Shown here: positions 17,238-26,612 of the stretch, piece by piece
Layout: each line of letters begins with the position of its first letter
How positions within the stretch are numbered: the stretch's first letter is position 1
Origin: an uncultured Prevotella sp.
GTDB lineage: Bacteria > Bacteroidota > Bacteroidia > Bacteroidales > Bacteroidaceae
Assembly (NCBI GenBank): GCA_900770395.1
Contig: CAAGKM010000031.1
Span: forward strand, 59,585-123,584
Direction: 5' to 3'
Length of the DNA: 64,000 nt
Position numbers and translations under genes: made by a program
Notes under the pieces: generated by a model
What the model was told of the DNA's origin: nothing
What the model saw: the letters and a program-made list of their open reading frames with translations, nothing else
The model's database searches: none

Positions 17238-18518
17238 TTAATATGCAAACAGAGGATAATCCTTCATGATATCGTTCACACGAGCCTTCACTGAAGCAAT
17301 TACATTCTGGTCCTCAGGAGCGTTGAGCACAGTTTCGATAAGCTCGGCGATTGTCACCATGAGGTCTTCCTTAGCACCACGTGTGGTGATGGCAGGTGTG
17401 CCCAGACGGATGCCGCTGGTCTGGAAAGCAGAGCGTGTGTCGAATGGCACGAGGTTCATATTCACAGTAATGTCAGCGGCCACAAGAGCGTTCTCAGCGA
17501 TACGGCCAGTCATCTCGGGATACTTCTTGCGCAGGTCAACCAGCATTGAGTGGTTATCTGTTCCGCCGCTCACGATGTCGAAGCCACGCTTTGTCAGCTC
17601 GTCGGCAAGCACTTTGGCATTCTTCTGCACCTGTGCTGCCCACTCCTTGAACTCTGGCTGTAGTGCCTCGCCGAAAGCAACGGCCTTAGCAGCGATAACA
17701 TGCTCAAGCGGACCGCCCTGAATGCCAGGGAACACTGCTGAGTTGAGCAGCATGCTCATTGGTTTCACAACGCCCTTCTTTGTAAGCTTGCCCCAAGGAT
17801 TTGGGAAGTCCTTACCCATGAGGATGATACCACCACGTGGACCACGCAGAGTCTTGTGGGTTGTACTTGTAACGATGTGAGCATATTTCACAGGATTGTC
17901 GAGCAGACCAGCTGCAATAAGTCCTGCAGGGTGAGCCATATCAACCATGAGCAGTGCACCAACCTTGTCGGCAATAGCGCGCATACGGGCGTAGTCCCAC
18001 TCACGGCTGTAAGCTGAGCCACCTCCAATAATCAGTTTTGGCTTCTCCTCAATAGCAATACGCTCCATTTCATCGTAATCTACACGACCTGTCTCCTTGT
18101 TGAGGAAGTATGGCACAGGCTTGTAAAGCAGTCCTGAAGTGTTCACCAGCGAGCCATGACTAAGGTGTCCTCCATGGTTGAGGTCAAGTCCCATGAATTT
18201 GTCACCAGGATTCAATACTGCCAGCAGCACGGCTGCATTTGCCTGTGCGCCAGAGTGTGGCTGAACGTTTGCATACTCGGCGCCATAAAGTTCCTTGACA
18301 CGGTTTATGGCAAGAGTCTCAATCTCGTCTACTACTTCGCAACCGCCATAGTGACGTTTGCCTGGATACCCCTCTGCGTACTTGTTAGTGCAGTAAGAGC
18401 CCATTGCACGCATCACCTCGTCGCTGACGAAGTTCTCTGATGCGATAAGCTCGATACCACGCAACTGGCGCTGATGTTCTTTCTCAATGAGGTCGAAAAT
18501 CTCCTGTTCTTTTTTCAT
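17238..18518 (-). CDS. glyA: Serine hydroxymethyltransferase
   Basis: A 426-residue PLP enzyme that interconverts serine and glycine while charging tetrahydrofolate with a one-carbon unit. The PLP lysine lies in STTHKTLRGPRGG (Lys222); NKYAEGYPGKRHYGG, QPHSGAQANAAV and MVDMAHPAGLIAAG are classic. Length and both ends fit the family. It is followed at 21 bases by the MaoC-like gene. Confidence 0.97.
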   Translation of the reverse strand: MKKEQEIFDLIEKEHQRQLRGIELIASENFVSDEVMRAMGSYCTNKYAEGYPGKRHYGGCEVVDEIETLAINRVKELYGAEYANVQPHSGAQANAAVLLAVLNPGDKFMGLDLNHGGHLSHGSLVNTSGLLYKPVPYFLNKETGRVDYDEMERIAIEEKPKLIIGGGSAYSREWDYARMRAIADKVGALLMVDMAHPAGLIAAGLLDNPVKYAHIVTSTTHKTLRGPRGGIILMGKDFPNPWGKLTKKGVVKPMSMLLNSAVFPGIQGGPLEHVIAAKAVAFGEALQPEFKEWAAQVQKNAKVLADELTKRGFDIVSGGTDNHSMLVDLRKKYPEMTGRIAENALVAADITVNMNLVPFDTRSAFQTSGIRLGTPAITTRGAKEDLMVTIAELIETVLNAPEDQNVIASVKARVNDIMKDYPLFAY

Positions 18519-18595
18519 CTTTTTACTTTATTGTTTAATGTTATATGTTTACCTATTTGAATGTCAATACAATATGGCGTTGCAACAAAGCGGTT

Positions 18596-19051
18596 TTACA
18601 CAAGTTTAACCTTGCTTATCTCCTGTTCTTTCTCGCAGTAGTGACACTTAAGTATGCCGTGCTCCTTGTCAGCAAGATGCATCACAGTGGGCATTGGCTC
18701 GTTGTTTGTCACACACTTTGGATTGTTACATCTTACTATACCGCGCAGCTCGTCGGGCAATATCACCGCTTTTTTCTCGGTCACCTCAAAGTCACGTATG
18801 ATATTCAGCACCACATTTGGAGCCACCACCGACAGGCGCGAAATCTCCTCATCAGTGAAGAACTTGTCCTCAACCTTGATTATTCCTTTTTGTCCCAGTT
18901 TCTTCGACCTGTAGTTCATGCCGATAGTCACTGGAGTCTCCAGTTCAAAAAGTTTCAGCACACTTGCCACTAAAGGTGTCTTCTCTGCTGGTATATGGTC
19001 AATCACCGTACCATTTTTGATAGCGGCTACTAATCTTTCCTGCTTGCTCAT
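18596..19051 (-). CDS. pyrI: Aspartate carbamoyltransferase regulatory subunit
   Basis: A 151-residue regulatory chain that binds the nucleotide effectors and bridges catalytic trimers. The N-terminal allosteric domain (AAIKNGTVIDHIPAEKT ... IGMNYRSKKLGQKGIIKVE) and the zinc domain with CNNPKC and CHYC cysteine pairs are complete. It begins 13 bases after pyrB, giving the usual pyrBI order. Confidence 0.95.
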   Translation of the reverse strand: MSKQERLVAAIKNGTVIDHIPAEKTPLVASVLKLFELETPVTIGMNYRSKKLGQKGIIKVEDKFFTDEEISRLSVVAPNVVLNIIRDFEVTEKKAVILPDELRGIVRCNNPKCVTNNEPMPTVMHLADKEHGILKCHYCEKEQEISKVKLV

Positions 19052-19064
19052 AATTGTCTCCTTA

Positions 19065-20018
19065 CTAATTGATAATGGTTTTATCGTTCTTCACCTCGTC
19101 GAGTGTGATGCCTAATACATCACAGAATATCGCCTCACGTGCAAACAGTCCGTTGCCCGCCTGCTGTATGTAGTAAGCGTGTGGATTGTCGTCAACATCA
19201 TAGGCTATCTCGTTCACTCTTGGCAGCGGATGCAGAATCTTCATGTTTTCCTTAGCACCGGCAAGCATATCGTTCTTGAGAATGTAGACATTCTTCACAC
19301 GCTCATACTCCATGAGGTCGGAGAAACGCTCCTTCTGCACACGTGTCATATAAATAATGTCTGCATCAGCAATCACATCCTCGTTGAACGCAGTGTGCTC
19401 CTTGAATTTTATTCCATGTTCTTTGCAGTAGAGTTTGTACTCCTGCGGCATGGCGAGTTCCTTTGGCGCGACGAAATGAAATGTCGGGTTGAAATGGCGC
19501 ATCGCCATAATCAGGGAGTGCACGGTACGTCCGTATTTCAGGTCACCTACAAGATAAATGTTGAGGTTTTCCAGAGTTCCCTGTGTCTTGTAGATAGAAT
19601 AAAGGTCGAGCAAACACTGCGAAGGATGTTGATGGGCACCGTCGCCGGCATTTACTATCGACACTGGTGACACCTCGCTGGCATATTGAGCCGCTCCCTC
19701 AATGTGATGACGCATCACAATCACGTCGGCATAGTTGGAAACCATAAGTATCGTGTCTTTGAGTGTCTCTCCCTTTGTGCCACTGGTTACCTTAGGGTCG
19801 GCAAAACCAATAACGCGCGCTCCCAGTCGGTTGGCGGCAGTCTCAAAACTCAGTCGTGTACGTGTGGATGGTTCAAAAAACAGAGTGGCAACCACTTTAC
19901 CCTTAAGCAACTCCCTGTTGGGATGTTTCTCAAACTCGCTTGCCATCTCAAGCATATACATTATCTTCTCTTTTGTGAGATCAGCAATGGTTACAAAATC
20001 TTTTTTGACTGTTTTCAT
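19065..20018 (-). CDS. pyrB: Aspartate carbamoyltransferase catalytic subunit
   Basis: The enzyme condenses carbamoyl phosphate with aspartate in pyrimidine synthesis. From the ATG at 20018 (MKTVKKDFVTIADL) the carbamoyl-phosphate motif FEPSTRTR lies at 48-55, followed by GDGAHQHPSQ, VGDLKYGRTVHS and HPLPRVNEI. A longer frame opens at 20054, but candidate -7 boxes at 20052-20069 overlap it, so the internal ATG is preferred. Subunit PyrI follows directly. Confidence 0.95.
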   Translation of the reverse strand: MKTVKKDFVTIADLTKEKIMYMLEMASEFEKHPNRELLKGKVVATLFFEPSTRTRLSFETAANRLGARVIGFADPKVTSGTKGETLKDTILMVSNYADVIVMRHHIEGAAQYASEVSPVSIVNAGDGAHQHPSQCLLDLYSIYKTQGTLENLNIYLVGDLKYGRTVHSLIMAMRHFNPTFHFVAPKELAMPQEYKLYCKEHGIKFKEHTAFNEDVIADADIIYMTRVQKERFSDLMEYERVKNVYILKNDMLAGAKENMKILHPLPRVNEIAYDVDDNPHAYYIQQAGNGLFAREAIFCDVLGITLDEVKNDKTIIN

Positions 20019-20051
20019 TCCAAAAATGATTACATTATTTGTTTTTGTTTG

Positions 20052-20069
20052 CAAATTTACACAAATATA
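20052..20069 (-). promoter_or_regulatory. Candidate -7 boxes upstream of pyrBI
   Basis: Two minus-strand matches to TAnnTTTG, TATATTTG (20062-20069) and TAAATTTG (20052-20059), lie 34-50 bases before the pyrB ATG. No TTTG is at the ideal distance; the nearest (20095-20098) is 25 bases above the first box. One of the two boxes is probably used. Confidence 0.4.
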
Positions 20070-20154
20070 TTGAATAATGTAGCGTCTTTACCGACAAAAA
20101 CCATTTTTTTACGAATATTTAGCTTTTGGAACATTTGTGTTTTTCCTTGTAATA

Positions 20155-20185
20155 AAAATCAGGGCGTATCTTCACAGACACGCCC
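20155..20185 (-). terminator. Terminator after nifJ
   Basis: GGGCGT (20162-20167) pairs with ACGCCC (20180-20185), extended by a TCT/AGA pairing inside, and is followed on the minus strand by TGATTTTTATT. It lies about 60 bases past the nifJ stop and before the pyrB promoter. Confidence 0.7.
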
Positions 20186-20245
20186 CGACCCATTATTAAC
20201 TTTAAAAATTTTAACTTATGATTGATTTTGAAATCAAATCCAAAA

Positions 20246-23200
20246 TTACTTGATGCTCCAGTCCATAGCCTGCATGCGGAGGTAGCTGTTGTAGCGACGC
20301 TGAGCAGCAGCCTTGGTCTCTGCATAGAGTGCATCAGCCTCTGTAGGACAAGCCTTGCGTACAGAGAGGAAGCGAACCTCACCGTCGAGGAATGCCTGGA
20401 AGTCATCCCAGTTAGGCTCCTTTGAGTCGAGCTGGAATGGGTTCTTGCCTTCCTCAGCAAGAGCTGGGTTGTAGCGCCACAAGTGCCAGTAACCGCACTT
20501 AACAGCCTTCTCTTCCTCAGCCTGGCTCTTACCCATGCCGCCCTTAGCCTTCAGACCGTGGTTGATACATGGAGCGTAGCCGATAACGAGTGAAGGACCG
20601 TTCCAAGCCTCTGCCTCGCGGAATGCCTTGAGACACTGTGCCTGATCAGCACCCATAGCCACCTGAGCAACGTAAACATTGCCGTAAGTAGCCTGCATCA
20701 AGCCGAGGTCCTTCTTGCCCATACGCTTACCTGCGGCAGCAAACTGTGCAACAGCAGCGAGAGGTGTAGCCTTTGAAGCCTGACCACCGGTGTTAGAGTA
20801 AACCTCAGTATCGATAACGAAGATGTTCACATCCTCGCCAGAAGCGATAACGTGGTCGAGACCGCCGTAACCGATATCGTAAGAAGCACCGTCACCACCG
20901 ATAATCCACTGGCTGCGCTTAACGAGATAGTGCTCAAGCTCCTTGAGCTGTGCGCATGCGGTGCAGCCCTTCTCGGCACCTGCGGCGATGAATGGCTTCA
21001 GCTTGGCAGCAGCAGCCTTAGATGCGTCGGCATCGTTCTTGCCTGCAATCCACTCCTGAGCAGCCTCCTTGTACTCGGCAGGCGCGCCCTCGTTGGCGAT
21101 AACGTCGTTGAGCAGAGACTCGATGCGGTTGCGCATCTTCTTGTTTGCAAGCACCATACCAAGACCGAACTCGCAGAAGTCCTCAAACAGAGAGTTTGCC
21201 CATGCAGGACCCTGACCCTTGGCGTTCTTTGTGTATGGAGTAGATGGGATTGAACCAGAATAGATTGAAGAACAACCAGTAGCGTTAGCCACCATCTCAC
21301 GGTCGCCGAACAGCTGGCTGATGAGCTTCACGTAAGGAGTCTCACCGCAACCAGAGCAAGCGCCAGAGAACTCGAAGAGAGGAGTAGCGAACTGTGAGTT
21401 CTTAACATTCGACTTGATGTCAATCAAATCCTGCTTTGACTTCACGTTCTTCACGCAGTAGTTCCAGTTCTCAGCCTCAGCCTCCTGAGTCTGCAGCGGA
21501 ACCATCTTGAGAGCCTTCTCAAACTCACCGGTCTCCTTGTTCTTTGTACCAGGACAAACGTCAGCACAGTTGCCGCATCCCAGACAGTCCATTACGCCCA
21601 CCTGCATACGGAACTGCATGCCCTTGAATGCTGCAGGAGCCTTGATGTCGAGAGTAGGAGCGTTGAAGCCTGCCTTCTCCTCGTCATCGAGAACGAACGG
21701 ACGGATGCAAGCGTGAGGACAAACGTAGGCACACTTGTTACACTGGATACAGTTGTTTGAGTTCCACTCAGGAACCATTGCAGACACACCGCGCTTCTCG
21801 TAAGCTGCAGTACCCTGCTCCCATGCGCCGTCCTCGATGCCCTTGTAAGCAGATACAGGCAGGAGGTCGCCGTTCTGTGCGTTGATTACGCGCACCAGCT
21901 TAGAGATGTACTCAGGCTCGTCGCGAACGATAGCCTCGTCATCTGGCAGGTTTGCCCATGCCGGGTCAACGGCAAGCTGCTTGTACTCGTTACCGCGGTC
22001 AACGGCAGCATAGTTCTTGTCAACCACATCCTGACCCTTCTTGCCATAAGACTTAACGATAGCCTTCTTCATCTGCTCTACGGCAAGGTCAACAGGGATT
22101 ACCTCTGTGATGCGGAAGAATGCCGACTGGAGGATGGTGTTGGTACGGTTGCCGAGACCAATCTCCTGTGCAATCTTAGTAGCATTGATGGTATATACAG
22201 TGATGTTGTTCTGTGCGAAATAGCGCTTCACGCTGTTAGGCATGAAGTTTACGAGCTCCTCGCCGTCGAAGATAGTATTCAGCAGGAAAGTACCGTTCTT
22301 CTGTAGACCACGTGTAACATCATACATGTGGAGATAAGCCTGAACGTGGCAAGCCACGAAGTTAGGAGTCTTAATCTGATATGTAGAACGGATTGGGTTG
22401 TCACCGAAACGCAGGTGCGAGCAGGTGAAACCACCCGACTTCTTAGAGTCGTAAGAGAAGTAAGCCTGGCAATACTTGTTGGTGTTGTCACCGATAATCT
22501 TCACTGAGTTCTTGTTGGCACCCACAGTACCGTCGGCACCCAGACCGAAGAACTTAGCCTCGAACATACCCTCGCCGCCGAGAGCCATCTCCTCCTTCTG
22601 TGGCAGAGAAGTGAATGTGAGGTCGTCAACGATACCTACAGTGAAGTGATCCTTTGGCTGTGGCAACTCAAGGTTCTCAAACACGCCGAGAATCATTGTA
22701 GGAGTGGTGTCGGCTGAGCCGAGACCATAACGTCCGCCAACAATCACAGGTGTGCGGCCACTTCCGTAGAATGCGTCCTTGACATCGAGCAGCAGAGGCT
22801 CGCCGTTTGAGCCCGGCTCCTTTGTACGGTCGAGAACAGCGATGCGCTGGCATGTCTCAGGAACAGCAGCAAGCAGATGCTTAACTGAGAATGGGCGATA
22901 GAGGTGTACAGACACCATACCATACTTCTTGCCGTTCTTGTTGGCGTGGTCGATAGCCTCGCGTGCAGCCTCAGTGGCAGAGCCCATGAGGATGATCACC
23001 TGCTCGGCATCCTCAGCTCCATAATAGCTGAAGAGCTTGTACTCACGGCCAGTGCGCTCAGAGATGGCAGCCATATACTTCTCAACGATAGCAGGAACAG
23101 CATCGTAGTAACGGTTGCAACTCTCGCGGTGAGCGAAGAATGTCTCAGGGTTCTCAGCCATACCCTTAGCCTGAGGATGCTCAGGAGAGAGAGCACGGGC

Positions 23201-23818
23201 ACGGAACTCAGAGAGAGCCTTCTGGTCAACGAGGTCGCGAACATCGTCGTCCTCAATCATCTCAACCTTCTGGTACTCGTGAGATGTGCGGAAACCGTCG
23301 AAGAAGTTGATGAACGGCACACGGCTCTCAAGCGAAGCGAGGTGAGCAACGGCAGAGAGGTCCATAACCTCCTGAACCGAGCCCTCAGCCAGCATAGCGA
23401 AACCAGTCTGGCGGCAAGCCATAACGTCGCTGTGGTCACCGAAGATACAGAGTGAGTGAGTGGCAAGTGTACGTGCAGATACGTGGAACACGCATGGCAG
23501 CAGCTCACCTGCAATCTTGTACATGTTAGGAATCATGAGCAGCAGACCCTGCGATGCGGTGAAAGTGGTAGTCATCGCACCAGCCTGAAGAGAACCGTGA
23601 ACAGCACCAGCTGCACCAGCCTCTGACTGCATCTCCTGAACCAACACTGTGTCGCCAAACAAGTTTTTGCGACCCTGAGCAGCCCACTCATCAACATGCT
23701 CCGCCATTGGCGAAGATGGTGTGATAGGATAGATGGCAGCAACCTCTGAGAACATGTAAGCTACATGTCCGGCAGCGGTATTACCATCACAAGTCATAAA
23801 TTTCTTTTCTTTAGCCAT
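20246..23818 (-). CDS. nifJ: Pyruvate:ferredoxin (flavodoxin) oxidoreductase
   Basis: A single 1190-residue chain that oxidises pyruvate to acetyl-CoA and CO2 with reduction of ferredoxin, central to anaerobic energy metabolism. All domains are in order: the N-terminal pyruvate/TPP domain (YPITPSSPMAEHVDEWA), domains II-III, an inserted 8Fe ferredoxin domain with CIQCNKCAYVCPHAC and CLGCGNCADVCPG near residues 690-760, and the TPP-binding domain with GGDGASYDIGYGG and TEVYSNTGGQ. Cysteines near CSGCGE contribute the third cluster. It is monocistronic with its own terminator. Codon use looks highly biased, as expected for an abundant enzyme. Confidence 0.96.
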   Translation of the reverse strand: MAKEKKFMTCDGNTAAGHVAYMFSEVAAIYPITPSSPMAEHVDEWAAQGRKNLFGDTVLVQEMQSEAGAAGAVHGSLQAGAMTTTFTASQGLLLMIPNMYKIAGELLPCVFHVSARTLATHSLCIFGDHSDVMACRQTGFAMLAEGSVQEVMDLSAVAHLASLESRVPFINFFDGFRTSHEYQKVEMIEDDDVRDLVDQKALSEFRARALSPEHPQAKGMAENPETFFAHRESCNRYYDAVPAIVEKYMAAISERTGREYKLFSYYGAEDAEQVIILMGSATEAAREAIDHANKNGKKYGMVSVHLYRPFSVKHLLAAVPETCQRIAVLDRTKEPGSNGEPLLLDVKDAFYGSGRTPVIVGGRYGLGSADTTPTMILGVFENLELPQPKDHFTVGIVDDLTFTSLPQKEEMALGGEGMFEAKFFGLGADGTVGANKNSVKIIGDNTNKYCQAYFSYDSKKSGGFTCSHLRFGDNPIRSTYQIKTPNFVACHVQAYLHMYDVTRGLQKNGTFLLNTIFDGEELVNFMPNSVKRYFAQNNITVYTINATKIAQEIGLGNRTNTILQSAFFRITEVIPVDLAVEQMKKAIVKSYGKKGQDVVDKNYAAVDRGNEYKQLAVDPAWANLPDDEAIVRDEPEYISKLVRVINAQNGDLLPVSAYKGIEDGAWEQGTAAYEKRGVSAMVPEWNSNNCIQCNKCAYVCPHACIRPFVLDDEEKAGFNAPTLDIKAPAAFKGMQFRMQVGVMDCLGCGNCADVCPGTKNKETGEFEKALKMVPLQTQEAEAENWNYCVKNVKSKQDLIDIKSNVKNSQFATPLFEFSGACSGCGETPYVKLISQLFGDREMVANATGCSSIYSGSIPSTPYTKNAKGQGPAWANSLFEDFCEFGLGMVLANKKMRNRIESLLNDVIANEGAPAEYKEAAQEWIAGKNDADASKAAAAKLKPFIAAGAEKGCTACAQLKELEHYLVKRSQWIIGGDGASYDIGYGGLDHVIASGEDVNIFVIDTEVYSNTGGQASKATPLAAVAQFAAAGKRMGKKDLGLMQATYGNVYVAQVAMGADQAQCLKAFREAEAWNGPSLVIGYAPCINHGLKAKGGMGKSQAEEEKAVKCGYWHLWRYNPALAEEGKNPFQLDSKEPNWDDFQAFLDGEVRFLSVRKACPTEADALYAETKAAAQRRYNSYLRMQAMDWSIK

Positions 23819-23932
23819 TTTTTTATAGATTAACTTATTAATTAAATTACTGTAATTTTATATCGTTTTCGTTCGTTTGTTTTTTATTCTCTTACACTAT
23901 CCTAATATACTATATAATATAAAAAGGTGTAA

Positions 23933-25120
23933 TCAATAAAGAAATCCCAGCAGCCACAATGGTATCTGGTTTCCCTTACCAATCTCCGAGTTGTAGCGGC
24001 AGTAAATGGTGTCGGGCTGCATTCTCATTTTGCCAAGCCTTGCGGCATCAACAATTCGGAAGCTGCGCTTTCCGTCTACCGTGTAATAGTTGTCGCGCAC
24101 AGCCTGATTAACCTTATGGTCTTTCCACATCGAGTTCACGAAGAATGTCTCCATGGCAATCTGCTCATCTGTATTGATTGGATAGATGGCATACATCAAG
24201 TTTGAGTTATGCAGCATTATCTTTGTGGGTTTCTTCGGGAAGTCCTCGCCCACAGGGTAAATCATGTTGATGAGCCTTGCGTCGGCAAGATACTTTATGT
24301 AGTTCATCACCGTGGCGCGACTTGTCTCAATGTATGCCGCCAAATGGCTGATGTTTGGCGATTTCGGACCGTCAACAGCAAGTTGATAGAACAGTTTCTT
24401 TATTTTCGTGAGGTATTTCTGCTCCATCTGCTTTATTAGCAGAATATCCACCTCGGTCATCATGTTCATTGTCTTCAGCAGGTTCTCGCTGTAGTTGCGG
24501 TGCTCCTGAAAGAAAGGATAGAAACCGTGATGGATATAATCCTTAAAATATCGTGCGGGCGACACTTTTGGCAATATCTTCTTTACTATATGCTCATGGT
24601 CGGCGAGTATCTCGTCGAGAGTGTACGACTCAAAGTTGTTGCCTGTCATGAGGTTAAGAAACTCGCGAAACGACAGACCACGCAAATTGTAGCTCTTCAC
24701 AATGCCGTTGAGCTCGGGATTCTCTTCTTTCAGACGCATCACACTGCTGCCGGTAAAGACAATCTTAAGTCCTTTATATTCGTCGTAGCACCGGCGCAAC
24801 TCCTTGCACCAGTTTGGCTGTTTGAACACCTGGTCGATAAGCAGCACCCTACCGCCATTGCGGTAGAACTCACCGGCAAAGTCGGCAATGCCCCTGTCCT
24901 GAAAATAAAAGTTGTTCATGTTGACATAGAGACACTGATGGTCGTTCACGTCGAACTTTTCTTTGGCATATTGGAGCAGCAAAGTGGTCTTCCCCACTCC
25001 ACGCGTGCCTTTTATGCCAATTAAACGGTCACTCCAATCTATCTCGTCCATGATATCACGGCGCAGGGGCACATTGGTATGCTCCACAAGATAGCGGTGT
25101 GTTCTAAAGAATATCTCCAT
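23933..25120 (-). CDS. AAA-family ATPase (ATPase_AAA/DUF4143-like)
   Basis: A 395-residue protein with P-loop GTRGVGKTT (38-46), a Walker B-like VLLIDQ where the family usually has a glutamate after the aspartate, and sensor-like VFTGSS. A winged-helix-like stretch follows (LAAYIETSRATVMNYIKYL), and the C-terminal part replaces the nuclease-like end seen in some relatives. Such stand-alone ATPases are abundant in Bacteroidales and of unknown role. The gene is monocistronic, with a promoter at 25170-25200. Confidence 0.75.
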   Translation of the reverse strand: MEIFFRTHRYLVEHTNVPLRRDIMDEIDWSDRLIGIKGTRGVGKTTLLLQYAKEKFDVNDHQCLYVNMNNFYFQDRGIADFAGEFYRNGGRVLLIDQVFKQPNWCKELRRCYDEYKGLKIVFTGSSVMRLKEENPELNGIVKSYNLRGLSFREFLNLMTGNNFESYTLDEILADHEHIVKKILPKVSPARYFKDYIHHGFYPFFQEHRNYSENLLKTMNMMTEVDILLIKQMEQKYLTKIKKLFYQLAVDGPKSPNISHLAAYIETSRATVMNYIKYLADARLINMIYPVGEDFPKKPTKIMLHNSNLMYAIYPINTDEQIAMETFFVNSMWKDHKVNQAVRDNYYTVDGKRSFRIVDAARLGKMRMQPDTIYCRYNSEIGKGNQIPLWLLGFLY

Positions 25121-25169
25121 GTCGTTGCTATTTACTTATTATATTTTACGGAATGTCACAATTCCGCTG

Positions 25170-25200
25170 CAAAGATACGCAAAATATCTCAGTTTGCAAA
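25170..25200 (-). promoter_or_regulatory. Promoter of the AAA ATPase gene
   Basis: On the minus strand TTTG (25197-25200), 19 bases, TATCTTTG (25170-25177); 49 bases upstream of the ATG. Confidence 0.6.
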
Positions 25201-25262
25201 GTCTAAATTGCAAAAAATGAGATAAAAAATGTAAAAAAGCAATTATTATAGCAAATATGTTG

Positions 25263-25270
25263 TAATTTTG
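25263..25270 (+). promoter_or_regulatory. -7 box of the 25.3-kb gene
   Basis: TAATTTTG matches TAnnTTTG, 26 bases before the ATG at 25297. No clear TTTG is found at the usual upstream distance. Confidence 0.45.
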
Positions 25271-25296
25271 CGCCCGATAACAGAGTTTTTTTAATT

Positions 25297-26358
25297 ATGA
25301 CACTACATGTTTTCAATCCCAGTCACGACTTGGCATTAGCAGCCAACACATCCAACTTCACTGCTCCTCATGCCGCACGCCAGCTTACCTACGACCTTGG
25401 GTTCCAGCCGGCAATATGGTGTGATGACGGCGATGCCGTGCTTGTTGACAATGTGGAATTGGCGGAGCAGTCTACCGCACGTATTTTTATAAATGCGAGA
25501 CGTGTTGGGCTCGACATTAAGAAAAAAGTTACCTTTATAGACTGGGAGCATGTGTCCTGCATAAAGGTTGACAGCATTGAGCCATGGGGATGGGACGCGG
25601 TGCTGAAGCGCCGCCTGCAACAGGCAGGAATGGCTGAAAGCCTCTTGCCCTCAGATACGAGGATAGAGGAGCTTCGCCAGCTTAGTCACCGCCGCACATC
25701 GGCAAAGGTACTCGATGAAATCGGAGGTTTTCGTGTTAGAGAGTGTTATAATATGAATGAGCTTCATGCCACTGTGAGCGATTATGGCAATGCTGTGATA
25801 AAGATGCCGTGGAGCAGCAGCGGCAGAGGACTACGCTATCTCGAAAGTCCAAATCTTAATCCTCATCAAGAAGGATGGGCACGCAATGTAATAGCAAAAC
25901 AAGGCTCGGTAATGGTGGAGCCATGGTATGACAAGATTATGGATTTTGCTATGGAGTTCAGCATCACAACCGACGGCACCATCACATATCTCGGCTTGTC
26001 GCTTTTCTATACAGAGAACGGACAATACCGAGGCAACATGCTTGCTGCAGAAAGCACTAAAGAATACATGTTAACACATTATATTTCAGAAGAATACTTA
26101 AAACAGATAAAGCAAAAGGTAATATCTGTTCTTCCGCATCACATCACAGGTTATAACGGTATGTTTGGCGTTGACATGATGCTCATCCGACAGACTGACG
26201 GCACCATTGCCATACACCCCTTCGTGGAGATTAACCTGCGGCGTACAATCGGGCACACTGCGCTCGCCATATCTCCCACCGACTGCCGCTACGAGAAAGC
26301 CTTGCGCATAGAGTTCGACGGTGAGATGTACAGACTGAGGATTACCAGCATACGATAA
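25297..26358 (+). CDS. Conserved protein of unknown function, possibly ATP-grasp-like
   Basis: A 353-residue soluble protein without signal peptide. Its start (MTLHVFNPSHDLALAAN) and its end (VEINLRRTIGHTALA) look like conserved blocks. The spacing of AVIKMPWSSSGRGLRYL, SVMVEPWYDKIMDFAMEF, GMFGVDMML and HPFVEINLR resembles the lysine, glycine-rich loop and metal-ligand pattern of ATP-grasp ligases, but I do not recognise a named family. It stands alone with its own promoter, upstream of tandem repeats at 26367-26407. Confidence 0.6.
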   Translation: MTLHVFNPSHDLALAANTSNFTAPHAARQLTYDLGFQPAIWCDDGDAVLVDNVELAEQSTARIFINARRVGLDIKKKVTFIDWEHVSCIKVDSIEPWGWDAVLKRRLQQAGMAESLLPSDTRIEELRQLSHRRTSAKVLDEIGGFRVRECYNMNELHATVSDYGNAVIKMPWSSSGRGLRYLESPNLNPHQEGWARNVIAKQGSVMVEPWYDKIMDFAMEFSITTDGTITYLGLSLFYTENGQYRGNMLAAESTKEYMLTHYISEEYLKQIKQKVISVLPHHITGYNGMFGVDMMLIRQTDGTIAIHPFVEINLRRTIGHTALAISPTDCRYEKALRIEFDGEMYRLRITSIR

Positions 26359-26366
26359 AACACGTT

Positions 26367-26407
26367 AGAATCCTAAACGTTGCATTCAGAATCCTAAACG
26401 TTGCATT
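26367..26407. repeat. 20-bp direct repeat, two perfect tandem copies
   Basis: AGAATCCTAAACG followed by TTGCATT occurs at 26367-26386 and 26388-26407, separated by a single base. It lies just after the stop of the preceding gene, in a 254-base gap that otherwise contains only the promoter of the methyltransferase gene. Confidence 0.75.
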
Positions 26408-26542
26408 TGGAGCCACAAATCGATGATTGACATAGCTGTTTGCGCAATGATATGTTTGTAGTTCTTTTCAAATAGTGCAGGATAGATTTTGATTAGGTAT
26501 CACAACATGCGAGAATAATAAAAATTCAAAAAAGACAGACTA

Positions 26543-26577
26543 TTATTTCGTGAAATAAAAAAAATGGAGTAATTTTG
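26543..26577 (+). promoter_or_regulatory. Promoter and small inverted repeat before the rRNA methyltransferase gene
   Basis: TAATTTTG (26570-26577) is a -7 match 35 bases before the ATG. Where the -33 element should lie there is a 7-bp inverted repeat TTATTTC/GAAATAA (26543-26549, 26552-26558) containing TTTCG; it could be an operator. Confidence 0.45.
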
Positions 26578-26612
26578 CAGAATATTTCAAAAGACATTTT
26601 GCAAAAAAGATT

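Noticed and set aside
22904..23455. 183-codon plus-strand ORF inside nifJ
   Set aside because: It is antisense to a strongly conserved gene and its leucine/valine-rich composition is a shadow of codon bias there.
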